Source of the DNA: Arthrobacter sp. B3I9
GTDB taxonomy: Bacteria > Actinomycetota > Actinomycetes > Actinomycetales > Micrococcaceae
Direction of reading: 5' to 3'
Assembly (NCBI RefSeq): GCF_030816935.1
Contig: NZ_JAUSYO010000001.1
Coordinates: forward strand, 2,356,001-2,420,000
Length of the DNA stretch: 64,000 bases
Part shown: piece by piece, positions 38,406 through 49,720 of the stretch
Layout of the letters: each line of letters opens with the position of its first letter
Position numbering within the stretch: position 1 is the first letter of the stretch
Position numbers and translations under genes: made by a program
Notes under the pieces: generated by a model
Databases searched by the model: none
What the model was told of the DNA's origin: nothing
What the model saw: only the letters and a program-made list of their open reading frames with translations

Positions 38406-40448
38406 CTAAGTTTCGAGGATTTCACCCGTGGTCATGTTGATGGCAGGCAGGGCGGGGGCCCCGGCGGAGTCCTCCTCGCTGAAGTGCCGCACGATCGCCT
38501 CGGCGAGGGAGGGGCCGATGCCCTTGGCCACGGTGAGCTCGGCAGCCGTCGCGGCCCTGATGCTCTTGACCGAGCCGAACTCCGCCAGAAGTGCCTTCCG
38601 CTTGGAGGCGCCCAGGCCCGGAACGCTGTCCAGGGCGGATACGGTCATCGCCTTGCCGCGTTTCTGCCGGTGGAAGGAGATCGCGAAGCGGTGTGCTTCG
38701 TCACGGATGCGCTGCAGGAGGTACAGCCCCGCCGAGGCACGCGGCAGGATGACCGGGAAGTCGCTGTCCGGCAGCCAGACCTCTTCGAGCCGCTTGGCCA
38801 GCCCGACGACGTACACGTCGTCGACGCCCAGTTCCGCCAGGGCGCGGGCCGCCGCGTTGACCTGGGGCTTGCCGCCGTCAACCACGACGAGGTTGGGCGG
38901 GTAGGCAAACTTTGCCCGGGGCGTGGCCGTCGTGGTGTCCGTGAGGGCCCCTGCCGTTCCGGGAAGTGCGCCTGCGACGGCGGCGTCACCTGCGGCGTTG
39001 AGCGCGGCCAGGTGGCCGGGCAGTGCGGCGGCCGCAGCATGGTCCGACTTTTCCTGCAGGTAATGCCGGAAGCGGCGGGTGAGCACGTCGTGCATCGCGG
39101 CGGTGTCGTCGTTTGCGGCGGCGCCCGTGATGGAGAACTTCCGGTAGTCCGACTTCTTCGGCAGCCCGTCCTCGACCACCACCATGGAACCGACCACGTT
39201 GGTGCCCTGCACGTGCGAGATGTCGAAGCATTCGATCCGCATCAGCGCGACCGGAATGTCCAGGGCCTCCTGCAGTTCCTGCAGTGCCTGCGACCTCATG
39301 GTCAGGTCACCGGCGCGCCGGGACTTGTGGAGCTTCAGCGCATGTTCGGCGTTGTCCCGCACGGTGGACAGCAGGGCAGCCTTGTCACCGCGTTGCGGCA
39401 CACGGATGTCCACCCGGGCCCCGCGCAGCCCGCTCAGCCATTCCGCGAGCTCGGGGGCATTGCTGGGTTCGGCCGGGACCAGCACCTCACGCGGCAGCCG
39501 GCCCTGGCTTTCGGCTTCGGCGCCGTAGACCTGCTGCAGCAGGTGTTCCACCAGGTCCGGCGTGGTGAAGTCCTCGACCTTTTCAACGACCCAGCCGCGC
39601 TGGCCGCGGATCCGGCCGCCACGGACGTGGAACACCTGGACGGCGGCTTCCAGCTCGTCCTCGTGCAGCGCGAACACGTCCGCGTCGGTGCCCTCGGCGA
39701 GAACGACGGCGTTGCGCTCGAAAACCTTCTTCAGGGCCACGATGTCGTCCCGGAGGCGGGCCGCCCGCTCATAGTCGAGTTCCGCGACGGCGGCAGCCAT
39801 CTCCTTTTCCAGCCTCGTGACGAACGGTTTGGCTTCGCCGCCCATGAAGGCGCAGAAATCCTCGGCCAGGGCGCGGTGGTCCTCCGTTGAGATCCGCTTG
39901 ACGCACGGGGCGGAGCATTTGTCGATGTAGCCGAGCAGGCAGGGCCGGCCGCTCGCTTCGGCCCGTTTCAGGACGCCGGCGCTGCAGCTGCGGACCGGGA
40001 ACACGCGCAACAGCGTGTCCATGGTGTCCCGGATGGCGCCGGCAGTGTAGGGGCCGAAATAGCGGGTCCCCTTGCGGCGTTCACCGCGCAGGACCTGGAC
40101 GCGCGGGTACTTCTCCCCCATCGTCACCGCGAGGTACGGGTAGCTCTTGTCGTCCCGGAACATCACGTTGAAACGCGGCTTGAATTCCTTGATCCAGGTG
40201 TATTCCAGCTGCAGGGATTCGAGTTCGCTGCCGACCACTGTCCATTCGACGCTGCTCGCCGCATGGACCATCGCATGGGTCTTGGGCAGCAGCCCGGCGG
40301 GATTGGCGAAGTACGAGTTGAGCCGGGAGCGGAGGTTCTTGGCCTTGCCGACGTAAATGACCCGGCCGTGCGGATCGCGGAAACGGTACACGCCCGGATT
40401 GGTCGGAATCTCACCCGTCTGGGGTCGGTAACTCGCTGGATCTGCCAC
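38406..40448 (-). CDS. uvrC: Excinuclease ABC subunit UvrC
   Basis: The nuclease of nucleotide excision repair, cutting on both sides of the lesion with UvrA and UvrB. It has 680 aa. The N-terminal GIY-YIG domain has [21 protein letters not shown]. The UVR motif region is near residues 205-245, with an RNase H-like domain ([19 protein letters not shown]) and C-terminal helix-hairpin-helix ([27 protein letters not shown]). An Ala/Thr-rich insert lies near residues 495-530. The GTG start follows TAGAAT plus 6 nt, consistent with a leaderless mRNA. Confidence 0.96.
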   Translation of the reverse strand: MADPASYRPQTGEIPTNPGVYRFRDPHGRVIYVGKAKNLRSRLNSYFANPAGLLPKTHAMVHAASSVEWTVVGSELESLQLEYTWIKEFKPRFNVMFRDDKSYPYLAVTMGEKYPRVQVLRGERRKGTRYFGPYTAGAIRDTMDTLLRVFPVRSCSAGVLKRAEASGRPCLLGYIDKCSAPCVKRISTEDHRALAEDFCAFMGGEAKPFVTRLEKEMAAAVAELDYERAARLRDDIVALKKVFERNAVVLAEGTDADVFALHEDELEAAVQVFHVRGGRIRGQRGWVVEKVEDFTTPDLVEHLLQQVYGAEAESQGRLPREVLVPAEPSNAPELAEWLSGLRGARVDIRVPQRGDKAALLSTVRDNAEHALKLHKSRRAGDLTMRSQALQELQEALDIPVALMRIECFDISHVQGTNVVGSMVVVEDGLPKKSDYRKFSITGAAANDDTAAMHDVLTRRFRHYLQEKSDHAAAAALPGHLAALNAAGDAAVAGALPGTAGALTDTTTATPRAKFAYPPNLVVVDGGKPQVNAAARALAELGVDDVYVVGLAKRLEEVWLPDSDFPVILPRASAGLYLLQRIRDEAHRFAISFHRQKRGKAMTVSALDSVPGLGASKRKALLAEFGSVKSIRAATAAELTVAKGIGPSLAEAIVRHFSEEDSAGAPALPAINMTTGEILET

Positions 40449-40454
40449 AGTTCA

Positions 40455-40460
40455 ATTCTA
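40455..40460 (-). promoter_or_regulatory. -10 hexamer for leaderless uvrC mRNA
   Basis: On the minus strand TAGAAT is followed by 6 nt and the uvrC GTG at 40448. There is no ribosome site. Confidence 0.6.
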
Positions 40461-40493
40461 CTGAGGCTGCGGGGGTCTCCGGGACAGGGCCTG

Positions 40494-41156
40494 CTACTCG
40501 ATGGCCTTGCTCTGGTTGTAGCCCGTGGCACGTTGTTGCCCGCTCAGTTCCGCTACCGCATCCATGATCCGGTCAGTGACCTGGCGGCGTGCCGGCAGCG
40601 AATGGTCCGGCCCCGTCTTTTCGAAGTAGAGCGGCTCGCCGACCTTCATGGTGAAGTGCTGCGGCTTGATCGACTTGCTGTCCGCCGGCTGCAGGTGTTC
40701 GGTCCCGATCAGCCCGACAGGAACAACGGGGGCGCCCGTCGTCAGGGCGAGCCAGCCGACCCCGGTCCGGCCGCGGTACAGCAGGCCGTCGCGTGAACGC
40801 GTGCCTTCGGGGTAGATACCGATGCCCCTGCCCGAGTCCAGGATCTCCAGCAGCGTCTTCAACGCCTGCACGCTGGCGGCCTGCTCGCCGCGCTCGACGG
40901 GAATGGAACCGACGGCCTCGAAAAAGGACTTCATGACCTTCCCCTTGACGCCGCCGGTGTTGAAGTACTCGGCCTTCGCGAAGAACGCAACGGGGCGCGG
41001 CATGAGGGCCTGGACGATCACGCTGTCGAGGAAGGAAAGGTGGTTCGGGGCGACGATGAACGGCCCGTCCTTGGGCACGTTGTCAAGGCCGATGACGGTG
41101 GGCCGGCAGGTGGACGTCAGGAGTCCCCGCGTGGTCCAGCGGATGGCATCAAACAT
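40494..41156 (-). CDS. 1-acyl-glycerol-3-phosphate acyltransferase family protein (PlsC-like)
   Basis: A 220-aa membrane-associated acyltransferase likely making phosphatidic acid. The HX4D catalytic motif is NHLSFLD (about residue 40), with the second motif IPVERG and third YPEGTRSRDG. A hydrophobic VIVQALMPRPVAFFAKAE segment lies between. The start ATG at 41156 overlaps the upstream HAD gene by 8 bp, so the two are translationally linked. Acceptor specificity is not predictable. Confidence 0.9.
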   Translation of the reverse strand: MFDAIRWTTRGLLTSTCRPTVIGLDNVPKDGPFIVAPNHLSFLDSVIVQALMPRPVAFFAKAEYFNTGGVKGKVMKSFFEAVGSIPVERGEQAASVQALKTLLEILDSGRGIGIYPEGTRSRDGLLYRGRTGVGWLALTTGAPVVPVGLIGTEHLQPADSKSIKPQHFTMKVGEPLYFEKTGPDHSLPARRQVTDRIMDAVAELSGQQRATGYNQSKAIE

Positions 41157-41895
41157 GGGCATTGGCCGGCACCTCGCTCCGGGCTGCGTCGTCGACGTCG
41201 GCTGCGTCCCGCCGGAGGACCGACTCGTGCAGGGCCTCGGTGGAATGCACGATTTCAGCAGCGCCTGCCTCGCGGAGCTCGCCGTCGAGGGCAAAGCCCC
41301 AGCCGACGCCGATGCACTCAAGGCCGTTTGCCGCGGCGCCGGCCACGTCCTGGGCGCGGTCCCCCACCATCACGGCCTGCCCGGGGTGCGCGGCGGCCTG
41401 CTGTTCCAGATCTGCCAGCGCGGCCGCGACGATTTCGGCTTTTCCGGCCGGAGCGGAGGCGTCCGCCGCTGCCATCTCATCGGGGGCGGAGCCCCGGATG
41501 GTGTCGAAGAGGTGGGCGATGCCGTGGTGTTCGAGCACCACGCGCGCCAGGTTCTCGGGCTTTTGCGTGGCGACCCCCACGGGACGGCCGGCGGCGGCGA
41601 AGGTTTCCAGCAGCTCCCGGATCCCCGGGTACAGCTGGCTCTGGGCTATGCCGCTGGAGACGTAATGCGCGCGGTAGATCGTAATGGCACGTTCCAGCTG
41701 GTGCGCGGGAACGCCAGCGATTGCGGTGAGCGCATGACTGAGCTTTGGTCCGATCATTGCGTCCAGTTGGGCCGGGCCGGGCACGGGAAGCCCGAGTTCC
41801 GCGAGAGCCGCTGCGATTCCGCCCGTAATTCCGCCGGCGGGATCGACAAGAGTGCCGTCCAGGTCGAAGATCAGGGGCACTGTTGTATGGGTCAC
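41149..41895 (-). CDS. HAD-family phosphatase (phosphoglycolate phosphatase-like)
   Basis: A 248-aa haloacid dehalogenase superfamily hydrolase. The catalytic DxD motif is FDLDGTLVDPAGG, motif II lies in VGVATQKPENLARVVL, and motif IV is VMVGDRAQDVAGAAANG. The helical cap between residues 15 and 85 resembles Gph. The substrate is uncertain. The start is GTG at 41895; its 3' end overlaps the acyltransferase gene. Confidence 0.88.
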   Translation of the reverse strand: MTHTTVPLIFDLDGTLVDPAGGITGGIAAALAELGLPVPGPAQLDAMIGPKLSHALTAIAGVPAHQLERAITIYRAHYVSSGIAQSQLYPGIRELLETFAAAGRPVGVATQKPENLARVVLEHHGIAHLFDTIRGSAPDEMAAADASAPAGKAEIVAAALADLEQQAAAHPGQAVMVGDRAQDVAGAAANGLECIGVGWGFALDGELREAGAAEIVHSTEALHESVLRRDAADVDDAARSEVPANAHV

Positions 41896-42006
41896 CGGCC
41901 TAGTTTCTCACGACTGCCGTGATGCCAGAAACTCGCATGCCGCGCACGGAATACTTCCGCTGCCCCGGCGGGGCCGCCGTGCCCGGCGATGGCCGGGCAC
42001 GGCGGC

Positions 42007-44976
<2,970 letters not shown>

Positions 44977-44983
44977 GCTACCA

Positions 44984-44989
44984 ATGCTA
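44984..44989 (-). promoter_or_regulatory. -10 hexamer for leaderless uvrA mRNA
   Basis: On the minus strand TAGCAT is followed by 7 nt and GTG 44976. About 10-20 nt further upstream lies a half-match to an actinobacterial LexA box (TCGAACAT), with no second half. Confidence 0.45.
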
Positions 44990-45064
44990 ATCGAAAACTT
45001 CTTCGAACATCTATCCGGGCTGTGTCCCAGCGACGATAACGGGGACGGGTGTGCTACCGGTGCG

Positions 45065-45454
45065 TCATTCGCGATCGTAGGCCGCGGCAAGCAGCTGCAC
45101 GGCCTCGGCGAAGCTGGCGCCGCGGGCCTTGGCGGCGGCGGCAAAGTCCGCGGCGGCGGCCGAGAGCGAGCTCCACGCTTCATCGCGGGCGCAGACCACG
45201 GTGCCGTTCCGGCCGCGGGTCGCGACGATGCCGGCGGCCTCCAGTTCCTTGTAAGCGCGGGCCACCGTGTGCGGCGCGACCCCCAGCTCGGCGGCAAGGT
45301 TGCGGACGGCCGGCAGCCGGGTGCCCGGTGCCAGGGTGCCGTTGTCGGCCCTTTCAATGATGTTCAGCCGGAGCTGCTCGAACAGCGGGACGGAGCTGGC
45401 CGGGTTCGGTTTCCAGACGCCCGGGAAAGGTTCTGCGACGCTCTCCGGATTCAC
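45065..45454 (-). CDS. GntR family transcriptional regulator (YtrA-like, short)
   Basis: A 129-aa regulator. The winged HTH covers residues 20-90: [57 protein letters not shown] sequence is the classic GntR head. Only a short helical tail follows, as in the YtrA subfamily, which usually controls neighbouring ABC transporters. Its GTG start overlaps the stop of an ABC-exporter remnant (GTGA), so it was probably the last gene of an ABC operon now lost. The current target is unknown. Confidence 0.88.
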   Translation of the reverse strand: MNPESVAEPFPGVWKPNPASSVPLFEQLRLNIIERADNGTLAPGTRLPAVRNLAAELGVAPHTVARAYKELEAAGIVATRGRNGTVVCARDEAWSSLSAAAADFAAAAKARGASFAEAVQLLAAAYDRE

Positions 45455-45651
45455 TGTTCCGGCCCCTGGCGGCCGGTTCGCTGTTCGCGAAGGGCGAACT
45501 GTGCCTCAGGGAGACCCGGGCAGGGCCAGCCCGCCGCCCTCAGCTGGCGATGAGTCCCGTGGTCAACAATCCGTCCGTGGTCCATGACGAGAATTAGATC
45601 AGCGTCCCGGACGGTGGACAAGCGGCGCCCTCCCGGGCGGGACGCATTCAA
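45451..45651 (-). pseudogene. C-terminal remnant of an ABC exporter ATPase
   Basis: Only the last 60 or so residues of an ABC exporter can be read: RLSTVRDADLILVMDHGRIV is the post-Walker B switch/H-loop stretch, followed by DHGTHRQLRAAG and EAQFALREQRTG. Walker A, signature and membrane segments are absent, and the sequence 5' of 45630 has no match. The segment WPCPGLPEAQF looks degraded relative to the usual YARLYEAQF. The stop overlaps the gntR start by 4 bp. I read it as a decayed gene, not a functional peptide. Confidence 0.8.
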
Positions 45652-45689
45652 GGGGCCGCGGTGTTCAAGGAGGCCACGGTGTTAATGCG

Positions 45690-46469
45690 TCAGCCCCGCT
45701 TGCGTGCCACGGCGAAGGTCCGGCGGAACGGATACACGGTCCCGTGCTCCGATGGCGGGTAGGCCTCGGCGAGGCGGGCGGAATACTCGGCCTCGAACCG
45801 GAGGGCCTCCTCGGCGGTGAGCGCGGCCAGAACGGGGCGGAGCCCGGCACCGCGGACCCATTCCAGGACCGGGTTTTCGCCCGGCAGGAGCTGCAGGTAC
45901 GTCGACTCCCACGCGTCGGCGTCGCAGCCGGCGTCGAGCATGATCCGGAGGTAGTCGCCGGGGTCACCCGCGGCGTCGTCGTGGCGGAGCACGCCTGCGA
46001 GCCGGTGGGACCATGCGTCGGACGCGGCCAGTTCCCGCATCAGGGTGTGGGAGGGCGAGTTGAAGTTTCCGGGGACCTGCAGGGCGAACCACGCGCCGGG
46101 TTTAAGGGCCCGGAGCCAGCCCGGCAGCAGGTCGCGGTGGCCGGGGACCCACTGCAGGGCGGCGTTGGTCAGGACGACGTCCGCCTCTTCCGGGGGCGTC
46201 CAGGCAGCAATGTCCGCGCGGTTGAAGGAGAGGTGGGGCTTCTTGGCGGACCATTCCTCGGCGCGTGCCAGCATCTCTGCGGACGAATCGAGGCCCACCA
46301 CTTCCGCGGAGGGCCAGCGGTCGGTGAGGGTGGCGGTCAGGTTGCCGGGGCCGCAGCCGAGGTCCAGTACGAGCCGCGGATTGTCCGCGTGGATCCGGCC
46401 TGTCAGGTCAAAGAAGGGCCTGTCCCTGTAGTCGCCGAACTGCACATACTTGGCGGGATCCCATTTCAC
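45690..46469 (-). CDS. tam: Trans-aconitate 2-methyltransferase
   Basis: A 259-aa SAM-dependent methyltransferase that esterifies trans-aconitate, a by-product that inhibits the TCA cycle. The N-terminus KWDPAKYVQFGDYRDRPFFDL is characteristic of Tam. SAM motif I is VLDLGCGPGNLTATL, followed by VGLDSSAEML. The ATG is preceded by a GGAGGAA-type site. The assignment as Tam rather than another small-molecule methyltransferase rests on the N-terminal signature. Confidence 0.88.
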   Translation of the reverse strand: MKWDPAKYVQFGDYRDRPFFDLTGRIHADNPRLVLDLGCGPGNLTATLTDRWPSAEVVGLDSSAEMLARAEEWSAKKPHLSFNRADIAAWTPPEEADVVLTNAALQWVPGHRDLLPGWLRALKPGAWFALQVPGNFNSPSHTLMRELAASDAWSHRLAGVLRHDDAAGDPGDYLRIMLDAGCDADAWESTYLQLLPGENPVLEWVRGAGLRPVLAALTAEEALRFEAEYSARLAEAYPPSEHGTVYPFRRTFAVARKRG

Positions 46470-46621
46470 CGTGTTCCTCCAATGCGTGTTCCTCTAATGC
46501 GCGTTCGTCCAGACAAAAAATGCTCTCCGAGCCTAGCCCGGGCCGCAGGCGGGTCCAAAGCGGCGCGCACCGGGCGGCGCGGAACGCTTCCGGGCGGGAC
46601 ATCCAGGCGGGTTCCGCCCAC

Positions 46622-46627
46622 TAAACT
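46622..46627 (+). promoter_or_regulatory. -10 hexamer for leaderless helicase mRNA
   Basis: TAAACT is followed by 5 nt and ATG 46633 (a second in-frame ATG follows at 46636). There is no Shine-Dalgarno sequence. Confidence 0.55.
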
Positions 46628-46632
46628 GGAAC

Positions 46633-49182
46633 ATGATGAAACTTGTTGATCAGCTCCCCGCCCCGGCCGCCCGAGTCCCAGGCAGGACGGGAATGGATGC
46701 GGACGAGCTGTACACGCGCTTTGTCGAGTGGACGGAGAGCCGCGGACTTGCCCTCTACACCGCGCAGGATGAGGCCATCATGGAACTGGCTTCCGGCTCC
46801 AACGTCATCCTGGCCACGCCCACAGGTTCCGGGAAATCCCTGGTAGCGATCGCTGCCCACTTCCAGGCCATGGCCCGCGGAGAGCGCAGCTACTACACGG
46901 CCCCCATCAAGGCCCTTGTGTCGGAGAAGTTCTTTGCCCTGTGCGAGATCTTCGGCGCGGAAAACGTCGGGATGATCACCGGTGATTCGGGCGTGAACCA
47001 GGACGCCCCGATCATCTGCTGCACGGCGGAGATCCTCGCGAACACGGCCCTGCGGGAAGGCTCCGCCGCGGACCTGGGCGCAGTCATCATGGATGAGTTC
47101 CACTTCTACTCCGACCCGCAGCGCGGCTGGGCGTGGCAGGTTCCGCTGCTGGAACTCGTCCAGGCCCAGTTCCTGCTGATGTCCGCGACGCTGGGTGACG
47201 TCAGCCGCTTCGAGAAGGGCATCAGCGAACTGACCGGGCGTCCGACGACGACCGTCAGCTCGGTCGAACGGCCCATCCCGCTGCACTACTACTACGAGCA
47301 GACACCCGTCCACGAGACCCTCGAAGAGCTGCTGGCCACGAAACAAGTGCCCGTCTATGTGGTGCACTTCAGCCAGGTGGAGGCCATTGACCGCGCGCAG
47401 AACCTGATGAGCGTCAATGTCTGCACCCGCGAGGAAAAGGACAAGATCGCCGAGCTCATCGCCGGCTTCCGGTTCGCCGCCGGCTTCGGCAAGACCCTGA
47501 ACCGGCTGGTCCGCCACGGCATCGGCGTCCACCACGCCGGCATGCTCCCGAAGTACCGCCGGCTTGTGGAGCAGCTGGCCCAGGCGGGCCTGCTCAAGGT
47601 CATCTGCGGCACGGACACGCTGGGCGTCGGCATCAACGTGCCGATCCGTACGGTCCTGCTGACGGCGCTCAGCAAATACGACGGCGTCCGCACGCGGCTG
47701 CTCAACTCCCGCGAGTTCCACCAGATCGCGGGCCGCGCCGGCCGCGCCGGTTATGACACGGCGGGAACGGTGGTGGTGCAGGCGCCCGAGCACGTCACCG
47801 AGAACGTGAAGGCGATGGCCAAGGCAACGGCGAAGTTCGGCGATGACCAGAAGAAGCTGCGCCAGGTGGTCAAGAAGAAACCGCCCGAGGGCTTCGTGTC
47901 CTGGGGCGAGCCGACGTACAAGCGCCTGGTGGAATCCGTTCCGGACCCGCTGACGTCCAGCTTCACCGTGACGCACGCGATGCTGATGAACCTGATGGAA
48001 CGGCCCGGCGACCCCTTCCAGGCCGCGCGCCGGCTGCTGACCGAAAACCACGAGTCCCGCTCCTCCCAGCTGCAGCTCATGAAGAAGGCCCTGGGGATCT
48101 ACCGGGAACTGCTGGCCGCCGGCGTCGTGGAACGCATCCCTGCCGAGGAGCAGGGTCCGGACGGGCGCACCGTCCGGCTCACCGTCCACCTGCAGCCCAA
48201 CTTTGCCCTGAACCAGCCGCTGTCCCCCTTCGCCCTGGCGGCACTGGAACTGCTGGATCCGGAGTCGCCGTCGTACGCCCTCGACGTCGTTTCCGTGATC
48301 GAATCCACGCTCGAGAAACCGCGGCAGATCCTTTCCGCGCAGCTCAAGAAGGCCCGCGGCGAGGCCGTCGCCGCGATGAAGGCAGACGGCATCGACTACG
48401 ACCAGCGCATGTCCATGCTCGAGGAAGTCAGCTGTCCGCAGCCCCTGGCGGAAATCCTCGGCGAGGCGTTCGATGTTTACCGCAAGGCCGCGCCCTGGGT
48501 CGGCGACTTCGAACTCGCTCCCAAATCCGTCATCCGTGACATGTACGAACGCGCCATGAACTTCGGCGAGTTCGTGCAGTTCTACGGCCTGGCCCGCTCC
48601 GAAGGCATTGTGCTGCGCTACCTCGCGGACGGCTTCAAGGCGCTCCGCCAGACCGTCCCGCAGGACTTCCTGCGCGAAGACCTTGAGGACCTGGTCGCGT
48701 GGCTGGGTGAACTGGTCCGCCAGGTCGACTCGAGCCTGCTGGATGAATGGGAGGAGCTCACCTCCGGCGCCGTGCCGACGCCGCACGACGCTCCGCCGCC
48801 CCCGCCGCCGTCGCTGACCTCCAATATCCGGGCTTTCCGGGTGATGGTCCGCAACGAGATGTTCCGCCGGGTGGAGCTGTTCGCGGATGAGGACGCCACA
48901 GCACTGGGCGAGCTCGACGGCGGATCCGGCTGGGACGCCGAACGCTGGGAAGACGCGCTGGATGACTACTTCGATGAACACGACGACATCGGCACCGGAC
49001 CGGACGCGCGCGGACCGGGCCTGCTGATCATCACCGAGGAACCCGGGACGTGGAAGGTCCGGCAGATCTTCGACGACCCGGCGGGCAACCACGACTGGGG
49101 CATTTCCGCGGAAGTGGATCTGGGCGCCTCGGACGAGACCGGCACCGCCGTCCTGCGGGTAACCGACGTCAGCCGGCTGTAG
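46633..49182 (+). CDS. DEAD/DEAH-box helicase, Ski2-like with DUF3516
   Basis: An 849-aa superfamily 2 helicase. Walker A is LATPTGSGKSLVAIA (about residue 60), motif Ia YTAPIKALVSEKFF, motif II VIMDEFHFYSD (DEFH), motif III LLMSATLGD, motif VI HQIAGRAGRAGYDT. The C-terminal 350 residues match the actinobacterial DUF3516 extension, with a helical SVIESTLEKPRQILSAQLKKARGEAV and a Pro-rich DAPPPPPP stretch. It probably acts on RNA or DNA; the role is unknown. It is transcribed without a leader and followed by a GNAT gene. Confidence 0.92.
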   Translation: MMKLVDQLPAPAARVPGRTGMDADELYTRFVEWTESRGLALYTAQDEAIMELASGSNVILATPTGSGKSLVAIAAHFQAMARGERSYYTAPIKALVSEKFFALCEIFGAENVGMITGDSGVNQDAPIICCTAEILANTALREGSAADLGAVIMDEFHFYSDPQRGWAWQVPLLELVQAQFLLMSATLGDVSRFEKGISELTGRPTTTVSSVERPIPLHYYYEQTPVHETLEELLATKQVPVYVVHFSQVEAIDRAQNLMSVNVCTREEKDKIAELIAGFRFAAGFGKTLNRLVRHGIGVHHAGMLPKYRRLVEQLAQAGLLKVICGTDTLGVGINVPIRTVLLTALSKYDGVRTRLLNSREFHQIAGRAGRAGYDTAGTVVVQAPEHVTENVKAMAKATAKFGDDQKKLRQVVKKKPPEGFVSWGEPTYKRLVESVPDPLTSSFTVTHAMLMNLMERPGDPFQAARRLLTENHESRSSQLQLMKKALGIYRELLAAGVVERIPAEEQGPDGRTVRLTVHLQPNFALNQPLSPFALAALELLDPESPSYALDVVSVIESTLEKPRQILSAQLKKARGEAVAAMKADGIDYDQRMSMLEEVSCPQPLAEILGEAFDVYRKAAPWVGDFELAPKSVIRDMYERAMNFGEFVQFYGLARSEGIVLRYLADGFKALRQTVPQDFLREDLEDLVAWLGELVRQVDSSLLDEWEELTSGAVPTPHDAPPPPPPSLTSNIRAFRVMVRNEMFRRVELFADEDATALGELDGGSGWDAERWEDALDDYFDEHDDIGTGPDARGPGLLIITEEPGTWKVRQIFDDPAGNHDWGISAEVDLGASDETGTAVLRVTDVSRL

Positions 49183-49184
49183 GC

Positions 49185-49218
49185 GCCAGTAAGCTCGGAC
49201 GAGCCAGTAAACTCGGAC
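49185..49218 (+). promoter_or_regulatory. Duplicated leaderless promoter before a GNAT gene
   Basis: A 16-bp unit, GCCAGTAA(G/A)CTCGGAC, occurs twice 18 bp apart (49185-49200 and 49203-49218). Each carries a TANNCT -10 hexamer. The second, TAAACT, lies 6 nt before the ATG at 49220. The duplication starts directly after the helicase stop. Confidence 0.6.
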
Positions 49219-49219
49219 A

Positions 49220-49720
49220 ATGAGTGTAATCCGGCCTGCAACCGCCAACGACGTCCCCGCAATCCTGCAGATGATCCACGACCTCGCGATCTACGAGAAG
49301 GAGCCGGACGCCGTCCGGAACACCCCGGAGATGCTGCACGCGGCGCTGTTCGGCGAGAACCCCCGGATCTTCGCGACAATGGCCGAGAACGACGCCGGGG
49401 ACGTCCAGGGCTTCGCGCTGTGGTTCCTGAACTACTCCACGTGGGAAGGCGTCCACGGCATCTACCTCGAGGACCTCTACGTGAAACCCGAGGCGCGCGG
49501 CGCCGGCCACGGCAAGGCCCTTCTCCGGCATCTCGCCGCGACCGCCGTCGACCGCGGCTACGCCCGGGTGGAATGGAGCGTGCTGGACTGGAACGAGCCG
49601 TCGATCAACTTCTACAAGAACCTGGGCGCAGCGCCGATGGATGACTGGTCCGCCTTCCGGCTGACCGGTGCCGCGTTGGAATCCTTCGGCACCTCGCACC
49701 GGGTGCAGACCCTTGGCTGA
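49220..49720 (+). CDS. GNAT family N-acetyltransferase (diamine acetyltransferase-like)
   Basis: A 166-aa acetyl-CoA-dependent acetyltransferase. The N-terminal MSVIRPATANDVPAIL is a GNAT beta-1 start, and YLEDLYVKPEARGAGHGKALL carries the acetyl-CoA-binding R-G-x-G-x-G/A loop. DWNEPSINFYKNLGA is the beta-6 signature found in spermidine/diamine acetyltransferases (SAT/PaiA-like). The substrate is not certain. The ATG sits 6 nt after a TAAACT hexamer. The 3' end overlaps the possible TTG start of the hydrolase by 8 bp. Confidence 0.9.
   Translation: MSVIRPATANDVPAILQMIHDLAIYEKEPDAVRNTPEMLHAALFGENPRIFATMAENDAGDVQGFALWFLNYSTWEGVHGIYLEDLYVKPEARGAGHGKALLRHLAATAVDRGYARVEWSVLDWNEPSINFYKNLGAAPMDDWSAFRLTGAALESFGTSHRVQTLG

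Noticed and set aside
44990..45015. LexA (SOS) box upstream of uvrA
   Set aside because: Only one half-site (TCGAACAT) is present; the second half does not match, so it is not called as an operator.
46621..49248. 875-aa minus-strand frame opposite the helicase
   Set aside because: A shadow frame; the helicase motifs are on the plus strand.
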